From Bacteroidales bacterium (GTDB lineage Bacteria; Bacteroidota; Bacteroidia; Bacteroidales; UBA932): a DNA stretch of 5,452 nucleotides. The translations under genes were made by a program, and so were the position numbers. Below the pieces are notes generated by a model that was not told the origin of the DNA, made no database searches, and saw only the letters and a program-made list of their open reading frames with translations. The stretch lies in NCBI GenBank assembly GCA_017615135.1, contig JAGAAU010000235.1, positions 1-5,452 of the forward strand, given 5' to 3'. This document shows, piece by piece, positions 1-5,452 of the stretch (the stretch's first letter is position 1; every line of letters begins with the position of its first letter).

Positions 1-575
1 ATGAAGACCGGATCCAGGGCGGCGTTGGACAGAACCGTAAACAGGGTAAGTCCCATGGCCACCTTAGGGTGTCCGCCGGCACGGATAATGCCGTTAAACC
101 CGTGCATCAGGTGGGTGAACACATTGCCGATGAGGATGATGGTCATATAATCCCGGGCAAAGGGCAGAGTTGCATCGGAAGCCCCGAAGAAACGCAGGAT
201 GTCGTCCAGGAAAGTGAGGGAAAACGCCGCAAAGAGCAGTCCGATAATAATGTTCAGACTGAGCACGTTGGCAAGGACGCCCCGGGCCTTTTCGTAATCC
301 CTGCGGCCGAGCAGCACCGAGATGAGGGTCATCCCTCCCACGCCGACGAGGGTTCCGAGCGCGATGGATATGTTCATCAGCGGGAAGGTCACCGCCAGTC
401 CGCTTATGGCAGCGGCGCCCACATCGGGAATATGCCCGATGTAGATACTGTCTACCATATTGTACAGGGAAGCCGCGGTCTGGGCAATAATGCCGGGAAC
501 CGCATACATCCTCAGCAGGGTGCCTATGCGCTTGGTCCCCAGTTCGGTCGGGGCCCGGGAGATGGTGACGGACAT
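1..575 (-). CDS. MATE family efflux transporter, N-terminal part (runs off left edge)
   Basis: This is the first 191 codons of an inner-membrane MATE (multidrug and toxic compound extrusion) antiporter, a family that expels cationic drugs or metabolites in exchange for Na+ or H+. I translated it by hand from the ATG at 575. It shows family hallmarks in order: a short polar N-terminus, PGIIAQTAASLYNMVDSIYIGH (helix 1; residues 27-48), GAAAISGLAVTFP (53-65), the Gly-rich helix with GTLVGVGGMTLIS (74-86), LGRRDYEKA (89-97), and RAGGHPKVAMG followed by LSNAALDPVF (165-191). Full MATE proteins have about 450 residues and 12 helices, so about 40% is visible; no frameshift is seen. The start lies 8 bases after the FKBP stop, with a possible GGAG 11 bases upstream, so it is probably the last visible gene of the nrnA operon. 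The family call is firm. Substrate and subfamily (NorM- or DinF-like) cannot be told. Confidence 0.92.
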   Translation of the reverse strand, partial: MSVTISRAPTELGTKRIGTLLRMYAVPGIIAQTAASLYNMVDSIYIGHIPDVGAAAISGLAVTFPLMNISIALGTLVGVGGMTLISVLLGRRDYEKARGVLANVLSLNIIIGLLFAAFSLTFLDDILRFFGASDATLPFARDYMTIILIGNVFTHLMHGFNGIIRAGGHPKVAMGLTLFTVLSNAALDPVF

Positions 576-583
576 CGGGAAGA

Positions 584-1627
584 CTACTCCGGTTTGTCGG
601 TGAACTCTATGTCGAAACGCAGAGGCGAATAGGGAGGAATCAGCGAACCGGAGCCCTGGGCGGAATAGCCGAGGGAGGAATAGAAAATCCCGGCGCCGGC
701 CTCATAGCGGCCCATCTGCCACAGCGTCTTGGTAAACCCGGATATCAGACCGCCGGAATCGGAACTCTCGGCAGATGAACTTACGAACTTGATCTGATCT
801 GCAGAATCGGCCCACTTGATACCTACCGGCGCATAGGTTCTGGACTCAGACCAGATGCCATAGAACATTGCGGTATCGCGAATGGTGGTATCGAAAACCC
901 TTCCGTCCAGGCAGCGGCCGGTATAGTTAATATAGTAGGTGGAATCTGCGGTGTAGGCCGTGCGGGAAGTAGGCTCCTTTGTGGTAATGTAATACATGCC
1001 GTCCTCCACGAGGTCATCCTTGGCCTTGTCCGGCCACAAACGGTGCACATAGCGCCAGATGGAATCGGACTCCCACTCCAGAAGATTGTCGAAGGCGTCT
1101 ACAAGGGTGATTTCGTAGATGGAATCTGAGCCGGTAACTTTGTCAAGATATCCTGATACATTGGAATAGCGGCTGTAGGTCGCAAGCCATCCGGGCATTA
1201 CGAAGCGGCGGCGTCCGCCTTCCTTCATCCCCTCCAGCATCGCATCCACACCGGCATAGAGAGTACTTTCTCCACGGCGCCACACCCTGGGACCGAAGTA
1301 ATAGGTGGGATCGTACAGATCCAGCTGCCTCGCCGCCCATTCTTCGGTAGATGAGAGAAGACCTCCGTCCAGAGAACGCGCGGAATAGCGCACATGAACG
1401 AAATGGGTTTGGGAGGTATCGCCCACCTCCTCGCCGGTTCCGGGCTCATCCTCAATCAGCCAGCATCCAAGGGGGCCCTCCTTCCAGTCATCCGTCTTAT
1501 TGATGGTTACCCACGCATCGAAAAACTGCTTGTTGCTCTCATTGGTCCCGGTTGTAGGGGTCCGCGCACAGGAGACCGACAAAATGACGGCCGCGGCGGA
1601 AAGTATGGCGTATAGTCTGTTCATCAT
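584..1627 (-). CDS. Lipoprotein with two FKBP-like peptidyl-prolyl isomerase domains
   Basis: This is a 347-residue predicted lipoprotein. The hydrophobic signal peptide ends in ILSVSC with the lipidated Cys at 20. An Asp/Glu-rich surface-export signal does not follow the Cys, so I infer that it faces the periplasm. Two FKBP-like domains follow. Domain 1 (about 74-180) keeps the YSARSLDGGLLSST strand-turn (81-94) and GVDAMLEGMKEGGRRRFVMP (126-145), but lacks the IPP loop and is probably not catalytic. Domain 2 (about 228-345) is closer to the family: YINYTGRCLDGRVFD (232-246), LISGFTKTLWQMG (294-306), LGYSAQGSG (319-327) and IPPYSPLRFDIEF (330-342). It carries an unusual insertion of about 47 residues between VFD and the LISGF helix. 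The expected role is proline isomerisation or chaperoning of envelope proteins; catalysis is unproven. It follows nrnA by 6 bases. ATG-ATG starts lie at 1627 and 1624, so the first or second Met is possible. The arrangement recalls the flavobacterial GldI lipoprotein, but I would not call it gldI. Confidence 0.87.
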   Translation of the reverse strand: MMNRLYAILSAAAVILSVSCARTPTTGTNESNKQFFDAWVTINKTDDWKEGPLGCWLIEDEPGTGEEVGDTSQTHFVHVRYSARSLDGGLLSSTEEWAARQLDLYDPTYYFGPRVWRRGESTLYAGVDAMLEGMKEGGRRRFVMPGWLATYSRYSNVSGYLDKVTGSDSIYEITLVDAFDNLLEWESDSIWRYVHRLWPDKAKDDLVEDGMYYITTKEPTSRTAYTADSTYYINYTGRCLDGRVFDTTIRDTAMFYGIWSESRTYAPVGIKWADSADQIKFVSSSAESSDSGGLISGFTKTLWQMGRYEAGAGIFYSSLGYSAQGSGSLIPPYSPLRFDIEFTDKPE

Positions 1628-1633
1628 AAAAAA

Positions 1634-2677
1634 TCATTTGGAAGCGCCGCCCAGGAATTCCCGGAGAGCTCTCCTTACGTAATCCGGCACTTCGCTGCGC
1701 GAGGCCACGTCCTGACCTACAAAAATCTTGCCTCCGGAGGCCTGCTCATGCCCGCCCCCATGGAAAGATCGGATAGCCAGCTCCCGGGAAGACACTCCCC
1801 TCTTCGAACGCAGAGACAGTCTGAACACGTCGCCGCACTCCCGCACAGAAACGCTCAGCCGCACTTTGTCTATACCGAGAGGGATATTCACCAAGCCCTC
1901 CAATTCTCCTTCCTGAAGGCCGAAGGCATCCCAGCGCTCCTGCCAGATTACGAAGAACGCAGCCCCTTCCGGAGTAATTTCCAAATCTTCGCTGAGAATG
2001 GCCGACATGGCCCGGATGCGGTTCTCTCTCCAGCTGGAGTACATCTTTTCAAGCACGTAGTCGCGGTCTACCCCGGAAGCCACCAGATCCGAGGCCATAG
2101 CAAAGGTAGACGGCCAAACGGAGTTATTGAAATTATTGGTGTCCGAGGTCATCCCGGCCAGCAGGGCGGTACGGCAGGCAAGGGGCAGACGCGAGCTGTC
2201 TCCGGCAACGTCCGGAAGCCCCATCAGCACCTGGTAGAGAAGCTCCGATGCGGAGGAGATTTCAGTCTCCCCTATCACCAGGTCGAAGCTGGCGGCATCG
2301 GGAGACGGATGATGGTCTATCACCACCTTGGCAGCTCCGGAAGCCTGTGCGGCAGGGCCCATCGCCTCGAGCCGGGAAAACGAACCACAGTCCAGACAGA
2401 GCAGCAGATCGCAGCTGCTCAGCACGGAACACACACCGGCGGGATTATCGGAAAAAACCAGCACGGAAGAACTGCCCTCCAGGAACTTCAGAGACTGGGG
2501 AACTGCATCCGGCAGCAGCACAGTGGCATTTTTACCCCTGCTTTCAAGGTAGGACAGCGCCGCCAGGGAAGAGCCTACGGCATCTCCGTCCGGACGCGCG
2601 TGACTCACTATCGCAATCCGGGAGGAACGGTCCAGCAATTCGGGAAGACCGGCTGATTTCCTGGCATTTTCGCACAT
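1634..2677 (-). CDS. nrnA: DHH/DHHA1 phosphoesterase, bifunctional oligoribonuclease/PAP phosphatase NrnA
   Basis: A cytoplasmic, Mn2+-dependent enzyme that, by family, degrades 2-5 nt RNA fragments to mononucleotides and hydrolyses 3'-phosphoadenosine 5'-phosphate to AMP, standing in for Orn and CysQ in bacteria that lack them. At 347 residues it has the usual length. The metal-binding DHH domain is intact: HARPDGDAVGSS (26-37; D30, D32), LDCGS (D96), IDHHPS (D121, H122, H123) and GMTSDTNNF (D178). The C-terminal DHHA1 substrate-binding domain ends with FHGGGHEQASGG (305-316), the GGGHxxAxG loop that holds the nucleotide phosphate. The ATG at 2677 puts 25 residues before the first motif, which fits the family. 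It is the first gene of a minus-strand operon followed by the FKBP lipoprotein (6-base gap) and the MATE gene. A related exopolyphosphatase-like DHH protein is possible, but the two-domain layout and GGGH loop favour NrnA. Confidence 0.93.
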   Translation of the reverse strand: MCENARKSAGLPELLDRSSRIAIVSHARPDGDAVGSSLAALSYLESRGKNATVLLPDAVPQSLKFLEGSSSVLVFSDNPAGVCSVLSSCDLLLCLDCGSFSRLEAMGPAAQASGAAKVVIDHHPSPDAASFDLVIGETEISSASELLYQVLMGLPDVAGDSSRLPLACRTALLAGMTSDTNNFNNSVWPSTFAMASDLVASGVDRDYVLEKMYSSWRENRIRAMSAILSEDLEITPEGAAFFVIWQERWDAFGLQEGELEGLVNIPLGIDKVRLSVSVRECGDVFRLSLRSKRGVSSRELAIRSFHGGGHEQASGGKIFVGQDVASRSEVPDYVRRALREFLGGASK

Positions 2678-2685
2678 AAGCGGAG

Positions 2686-2693
2686 CAAAGATA
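2686..2693 (-). promoter_or_regulatory. Possible -7 element of the nrnA promoter
   Basis: Read on the minus strand this is TATCTTTG, an exact match to the Bacteroidota TAnnTTTG -7 element. It lies only 8 bases upstream of the nrnA ATG, so transcription from it would give a leaderless or nearly leaderless mRNA. No TTTG or TTG sits at the expected distance of about 19-21 bases upstream, which weakens the call. The true promoter may lie elsewhere in the 94-base gap. Confidence 0.35.
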
Positions 2694-2710
2694 CTGATTT
2701 TCCTTCAATA

Positions 2711-2741
2711 TTGTTTTTGAGAAAACATTTTTCTAACTTTG
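2711..2741 (+). promoter_or_regulatory. Bacteroidota-type promoter for the membrane protein-rsmD unit
   Basis: TTG (2711-2713) and TAACTTTG (2734-2741) are separated by 20 bases and match the Bacteroidota housekeeping sigma consensus (TTTG near -33, TAnnTTTG near -7). The expected transcript start is near 2745-2750, giving a leader of about 25 AT-rich bases without a Shine-Dalgarno motif before the ATG at 2772. The surrounding gap is AT-rich compared with the flanking genes. An overlapping TTTTG at 2715-2719 is too close to the -7 element to serve as the -33 element. Confidence 0.7.
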
Positions 2742-2771
2742 CGAAGTTGTGGATATAAAATTGCAAACTAT

Positions 2772-3467
2772 ATGAACAAAGCTTTGAAACCCGTCCTTGG
2801 CATCCTGCTTCTCGCACTTGCAGCCTTCCTTGTATGGAAAATCTATTCCTCCATTATGGAACCCGTAAACTTCAACAAGGAAAAGGCAGCCAGGGAATAT
2901 GTAGCCATTCAGCGGCTTAAGGATATCAGAACACTGCAGGTGGCTTACAAGAGCGCCCACAACAGGTTCGTATCAACCATCGATTCCCTCCAGAACTTCT
3001 ACAGGAACGGGCAGACCTCCGTCATCATGCAGATTGGCTCCAACGACGACTCTCTTGCTGTTGCACACACCGAGGCCATCAAGAAGAAGAACCGCAAAAT
3101 CAAGGCTATAGACCTCTATCAGATGTATCAGGCCGGAGACACCAACCTCGTTTTCTCCATCGAGAGCAAGGTTCCCGTAGTCGAGGCCCTGGAGGGCGCG
3201 CTTACTCCCAGCTTCAACGTAGATTCCATAGCATTCATCCCCTTCTCCGGCGGAGAGCAGATAGAGATGGAAGCCGTCACCAGAACCGTTTCCGGTGTAC
3301 AGGTTCCCCTCTTCGAGGCAAGAATCCCCTATAAGAAGCTTCTCAAGGGTATGGACAACCAGCTGCGCATCAACCTCGATGCAAAGCAGAAAGACCAGAA
3401 CCGCTACGAAGGTCTTCAGGTGGGATCTATCTCCTCACCTAACAACAATGCCGGCAACTGGGAGTAG
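2772..3467 (+). CDS. Conserved Bacteroidales membrane-anchored protein of unknown function, pseudopilin-like layout
   Basis: This is a 231-residue protein. It has a short basic N-terminus, one hydrophobic helix (about residues 7-25) with no evident cleavage site, then an amphipathic stretch (about 33-65: NKEKAAREYVAIQRLKDIR and LQVAYKSAHNRF) and a mixed domain expected to lie in the periplasm. A single N-terminal helix running into a long helix with an xLQxAYxxxxxRF segment resembles type IV pilin/type II pseudopilin subunits. However, there is no prepilin peptidase site (Gly-Phe before the helix) and no pilus genes nearby, so the likeness may be structural only. The C-terminus NNNAGNWE is one I recall from Bacteroidales hypothetical proteins next to rsmD. 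I chose the ATG at 2772: an in-frame TTG at 2739 lies inside the promoter -7 element and cannot be in the mRNA. rsmD follows after 18 bases, so the two are probably co-transcribed. Function unknown. Confidence 0.87.
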   Translation: MNKALKPVLGILLLALAAFLVWKIYSSIMEPVNFNKEKAAREYVAIQRLKDIRTLQVAYKSAHNRFVSTIDSLQNFYRNGQTSVIMQIGSNDDSLAVAHTEAIKKKNRKIKAIDLYQMYQAGDTNLVFSIESKVPVVEALEGALTPSFNVDSIAFIPFSGGEQIEMEAVTRTVSGVQVPLFEARIPYKKLLKGMDNQLRINLDAKQKDQNRYEGLQVGSISSPNNNAGNWE

Positions 3468-3485
3468 TCTTTACTCCGTCCGTAT

Positions 3486-4016
3486 ATGAGAATCATCGGC
3501 GGACGTCTCAAAGGCAGGACTGTTTTTCCACCGGCGGGCTACATGGCCCGTCCTACCACCGATTATGCCAAGGAGGGCCTGTTCAACGTCCTCGACAACG
3601 AATATGAATTTGAAGACCTGAAGGTTCTGGACCTCTTCGGGGGTACCGGTTCCATTGCCTTCGAGTTCGCCTCGCGCGGTGCCTCACGGGTATGGAGCGT
3701 AGAGATGCGCAAGGAAAATGCAGCATTCATACGCAAGGAAGCGGCAAGGCTGAGCTTGCCTGCGGTAACCGCCGTACACGACAACGTATTCGACTTCCTG
3801 CAGGTCTGCCACGAAAAATTCGACCTTATATTCGCAGATCCCCCCTACGCCATTGAAGGAATAGAGGGGATTCCGGATAAGATATTTGCAGGAGATTTCC
3901 TGTATCCCGAGCGCTACTTCATACTCGAGCACGGTGGCGAGCACTCATTCAAGGACCATCCGCATTTCGTTAAGGAAAAAGTTTACGGCAGGGTCCACTT
4001 CAGCTTTTTCGAGTAA
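3486..4016 (+). CDS. rsmD: 16S rRNA (guanine(966)-N(2))-methyltransferase RsmD
   Basis: A cytoplasmic SAM-dependent enzyme that methylates N2 of G966 in 16S rRNA during 30S assembly (E. coli numbering). At 176 residues it is close to the usual 180-200. Family signatures are complete: MRIIGGRLKGR (1-11), RPTTDYAKEGLFNVL (22-36), the SAM-binding LDLFGGTGSIAFEFASRGA (48-66), acidic E73 at the end of strand 2, the catalytic DPPY (118-121), and the C-terminal VYGRVHFSFF. The ATG at 3486 is fixed by the RIIGG motif, which normally sits at the very N-terminus. No Shine-Dalgarno motif precedes it. It follows the pseudopilin-like membrane protein by 18 bases in the same direction, so it probably relies on the promoter at 2711-2741. 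Its TAA (4014-4016) directly abuts the stop codon of the convergent porin gene, leaving no room for an intergenic terminator. Confidence 0.95.
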   Translation: MRIIGGRLKGRTVFPPAGYMARPTTDYAKEGLFNVLDNEYEFEDLKVLDLFGGTGSIAFEFASRGASRVWSVEMRKENAAFIRKEAARLSLPAVTAVHDNVFDFLQVCHEKFDLIFADPPYAIEGIEGIPDKIFAGDFLYPERYFILEHGGEHSFKDHPHFVKEKVYGRVHFSFFE

Positions 4017-5354
4017 TCAGAAAGTAAACTTGATAAGCCCGAGCACACGATGGTTGGTTACATCGTGGATTCCCCTGTCGTAAAGACCGGTGGTCAGGTT
4101 CATCTTTTCTGTTTTGTTGTCTCCGTACTGAACACAGGTATGCTCGTATTCAACACCTACGGCAAGCCTCTTGCCGATGTTGTAGACGATACCGGGAGTT
4201 ACCCTCCACATGGAGTTCAGGTTAGAGAAGCTGTTCTCGTTGAAATAGAAGCCCAGAGGGGTGCCATAGCCTTCGTCGGTAATGCTTTCAGCCTTGACGC
4301 TTACGCTCTTCATGGTACCGAAGTTCTTCACATAGCCGCCGAAGAGGATGAACTGCCATTTGCCGGGAGCATACTGGAAGGAAACCCAGGTAGATGAGTT
4401 CCTGGTGGGAGTATACTCATAGCTGATTCCGTCTTCCTTGACATCGCAGATTGCATAACCTCCGTTCAGGTTGAAATGCTCTCCGCCCTGTGCGAAGATG
4501 GTCTTGGCCTTAATCTGGAAATCGCCCTTTATGAACTGAGCATAAATGAAAGGGCTCCAGGTTGTAAGCCCCTCGTTAACGCGGAGTTTCTCTTCATTCA
4601 CAAGACGGGGAGTAATGTGAAGGATGTCTACGCCGCCGCGCATAAGGAACCCGTTGTTCTTGTAGCTCAAACCCGCGTAGAACTCATATCCACCGTTGCG
4701 GATATAGTTGGCGGAAGAGCCGTAAGGACCGGTAGATTTATACTGCATCTGCCAGATGGCCGCGCCGGTAAGCGACAGGCCGGTCTTGGCGATGTTCCAT
4801 TCAGCGCTGACGAGCGGAGTACGGGAGAACGGGCCGAAGGGGGCACCGGTGTTCAGGGAGAGCACATGGGGCATATCGGCCGCCATCGGGTGCCAGGCCT
4901 GACCGGCCTTAAAGAAGAAGGTACCGTTACCAACGCTCACAAAAGCCTGACGCAGACGCAGTTGAGCGGTTCCGGTCATCTTACTCTTGGTTACGGGGTC
5001 TGCGGAAGTTGCAGTAAGGCCGGCAAAAAAGTCCGCCTCTATCTTAGCCGCAAAATCCCATTTCCCAAGGGAGAATCCGGTAATATCCAGACCGAGACGG
5101 GAAGTAATGGCCGCAAACTTGAAGTTGGGATTCTCGTTCAGGTCATCTCCCTCAGCGTTCAGGTCTATATCCTTGGGAACGTAGTAGAAGAAATCTTCAG
5201 TAAGGGCTACGCTCTCGCGGGTATCGAAGGCATAATAGTTACGGATGAAACCGTAGGGCTTGAAGCTGATCTTCTGCTTGGGCTTTTCCTCCTGGGCAAA
5301 AGCCGCAAAGGCAGCCGCAAGCAGAAGCGCTGCTGTAAACAGATATCTTTTCAT
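4017..5354 (-). CDS. Outer-membrane beta-barrel protein, DcaP/porin-like
   Basis: This is a 445-residue predicted outer-membrane channel. A Sec signal peptide (residues 1-20, cleavage probably at AFA|Q21) is followed by a short Lys-rich linker and KPYGFIRNYYAFDTRES (32-48), a typical first barrel strand. Alternating aromatic strands separated by short turns then continue to the end, where the last strand GLIKFTF finishes with the terminal Phe used by the BAM machinery. ITSRLGLDITG (83-93), AAKIEADFFAG (102-112) and LRLRQAFVSVGNGTFFFKAGQAWHP (in two parts, 132-141 and 142-156) match the order seen in DcaP-like and other trimeric porins: RxGxxxxG, then ExDFxG, then LRxAxV, then AGQxW. The substrate is unknown. 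The gene starts 3 bases after the stop of an upstream gene and has a purine-rich stretch (5366-5375) 11 bases before the ATG, so co-transcription is likely. No TonB box or plug domain is present, so it is not a SusC-type receptor. The class is firm; the family name is tentative. Confidence 0.85.
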   Translation of the reverse strand: MKRYLFTAALLLAAAFAAFAQEEKPKQKISFKPYGFIRNYYAFDTRESVALTEDFFYYVPKDIDLNAEGDDLNENPNFKFAAITSRLGLDITGFSLGKWDFAAKIEADFFAGLTATSADPVTKSKMTGTAQLRLRQAFVSVGNGTFFFKAGQAWHPMAADMPHVLSLNTGAPFGPFSRTPLVSAEWNIAKTGLSLTGAAIWQMQYKSTGPYGSSANYIRNGGYEFYAGLSYKNNGFLMRGGVDILHITPRLVNEEKLRVNEGLTTWSPFIYAQFIKGDFQIKAKTIFAQGGEHFNLNGGYAICDVKEDGISYEYTPTRNSSTWVSFQYAPGKWQFILFGGYVKNFGTMKSVSVKAESITDEGYGTPLGFYFNENSFSNLNSMWRVTPGIVYNIGKRLAVGVEYEHTCVQYGDNKTEKMNLTTGLYDRGIHDVTNHRVLGLIKFTF

Positions 5355-5357
5355 AAC

Positions 5358-5452
5358 TTAAAAGACCTCTTCCTTCGGTTCTGCGGGGGCATCGAAGCCG
5401 GATTCCTCACGACGGGGACGCTCTTCATGGCGAGGCCCGCGGTTTTCACGAC
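5358..5452 (-). CDS. C-terminal 30 residues of an Arg/Glu/Pro-rich protein (runs off right edge)
   Basis: An open frame enters on the minus strand and ends at TAA (5360-5358). The visible tail begins RENRGPRHEERPRREE and ends in DAPAEPKEEVF, so it is a charged, disordered segment. Its codons use the same G/C-ending style as the neighbours. Such Arg/Gly/Glu-rich tails are common on bacterial RNA-binding proteins such as DEAD-box helicases, but the catalytic part lies outside the window and I do not name the gene. The stop lies 3 bases before the porin ATG, which argues for a shared transcript and for this being a true gene end rather than a chance open frame. Confidence 0.65.
   Translation of the reverse strand, partial: RENRGPRHEERPRREESGFDAPAEPKEEVF

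Noticed and set aside
69..632. 187-codon plus-strand open frame
   Set aside because: It lies antisense to the MATE and FKBP genes, its translation is low in hydrophobics and rich in His/Gly/Asp/Gln with no family motif, and the minus-strand frame gives an unmistakable MATE protein.
1748..2656. 302-codon plus-strand open frame
   Set aside because: Antisense shadow of nrnA, created by its G/C-ending codons. The translation is a His/Gln/Gly/Arg-rich mixture with no domain, while the opposite strand has all DHH and DHHA1 motifs.
2739..2771. TTG start extending the pseudopilin-like protein by 11 residues
   Set aside because: The TTG is part of the promoter -7 element TAACTTTG, upstream of the likely transcript start; the ATG at 2772 leads straight into a basic N-terminus and hydrophobic helix.
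3975..4010. Inverted repeat GAAAAAG ... CTTTTTC as an rsmD terminator
   Set aside because: The 7-base arms are A/T-rich, separated by 22 bases, and lie fully inside the rsmD coding end with no U-run after the stem, so a stable intrinsic terminator is not supported.
4050..4397. 115-codon plus-strand open frame downstream of rsmD
   Set aside because: Antisense to the porin gene, whose frame has a signal peptide and full barrel pattern; no motif or start signal supports the plus-strand frame.

Overview
The window looks like chromosomal DNA from a member of the Bacteroidota, most likely the order Bacteroidales with a moderately GC-rich genome. The support is: a TTG-N20-TAACTTTG promoter of the Bacteroidota type (TTTG / TAnnTTTG), almost no Shine-Dalgarno signals, a Cys-lipoprotein FKBP protein directly after a DHH phosphoesterase, and a short single-helix membrane protein ending in AGNWE that I recall only from Bacteroidales. 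Nothing suggests mobile DNA: I see no transposase, integrase, tRNA, rRNA, CRISPR array or long repeat.

Layout. (1) Positions 1-2677 are a minus-strand operon, read right to left: nrnA (DHH/DHHA1 oligoribonuclease/pAp phosphatase), a lipoprotein with two FKBP-like domains, and the N-terminal 191 codons of a MATE-family multidrug/cation antiporter that runs off the left edge. The gaps are 6 and 8 bases, so the three are probably co-transcribed. (2) Positions 2678-2771 are a 94-base AT-rich divergent promoter region. (3) Positions 2772-4016 are a plus-strand pair: a 231-residue membrane-anchored protein with a pseudopilin-like layout, then rsmD (16S rRNA m2G966 methyltransferase). (4) Positions 4017-5452 are a second minus-strand unit: the last 30 codons of an Arg/Glu/Pro-rich protein entering from the right edge, then a 445-residue outer-membrane beta-barrel protein that starts 3 bases after that stop codon. 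The rsmD and porin stop codons touch with no base between them.

Roles. NrnA recycles RNA fragments and RsmD modifies the ribosome, so both are housekeeping. The FKBP lipoprotein and the barrel protein belong to the cell envelope, and the MATE transporter to the inner membrane. The genes do not form an obvious single pathway. The window is mostly ordinary core genome. The points most worth following up are the divergent FKBP tandem linked to nrnA, the unnamed pseudopilin-like protein linked to rsmD, and the compact divergent promoter region. I found no convincing evidence of a new defence, mobile or regulatory system.
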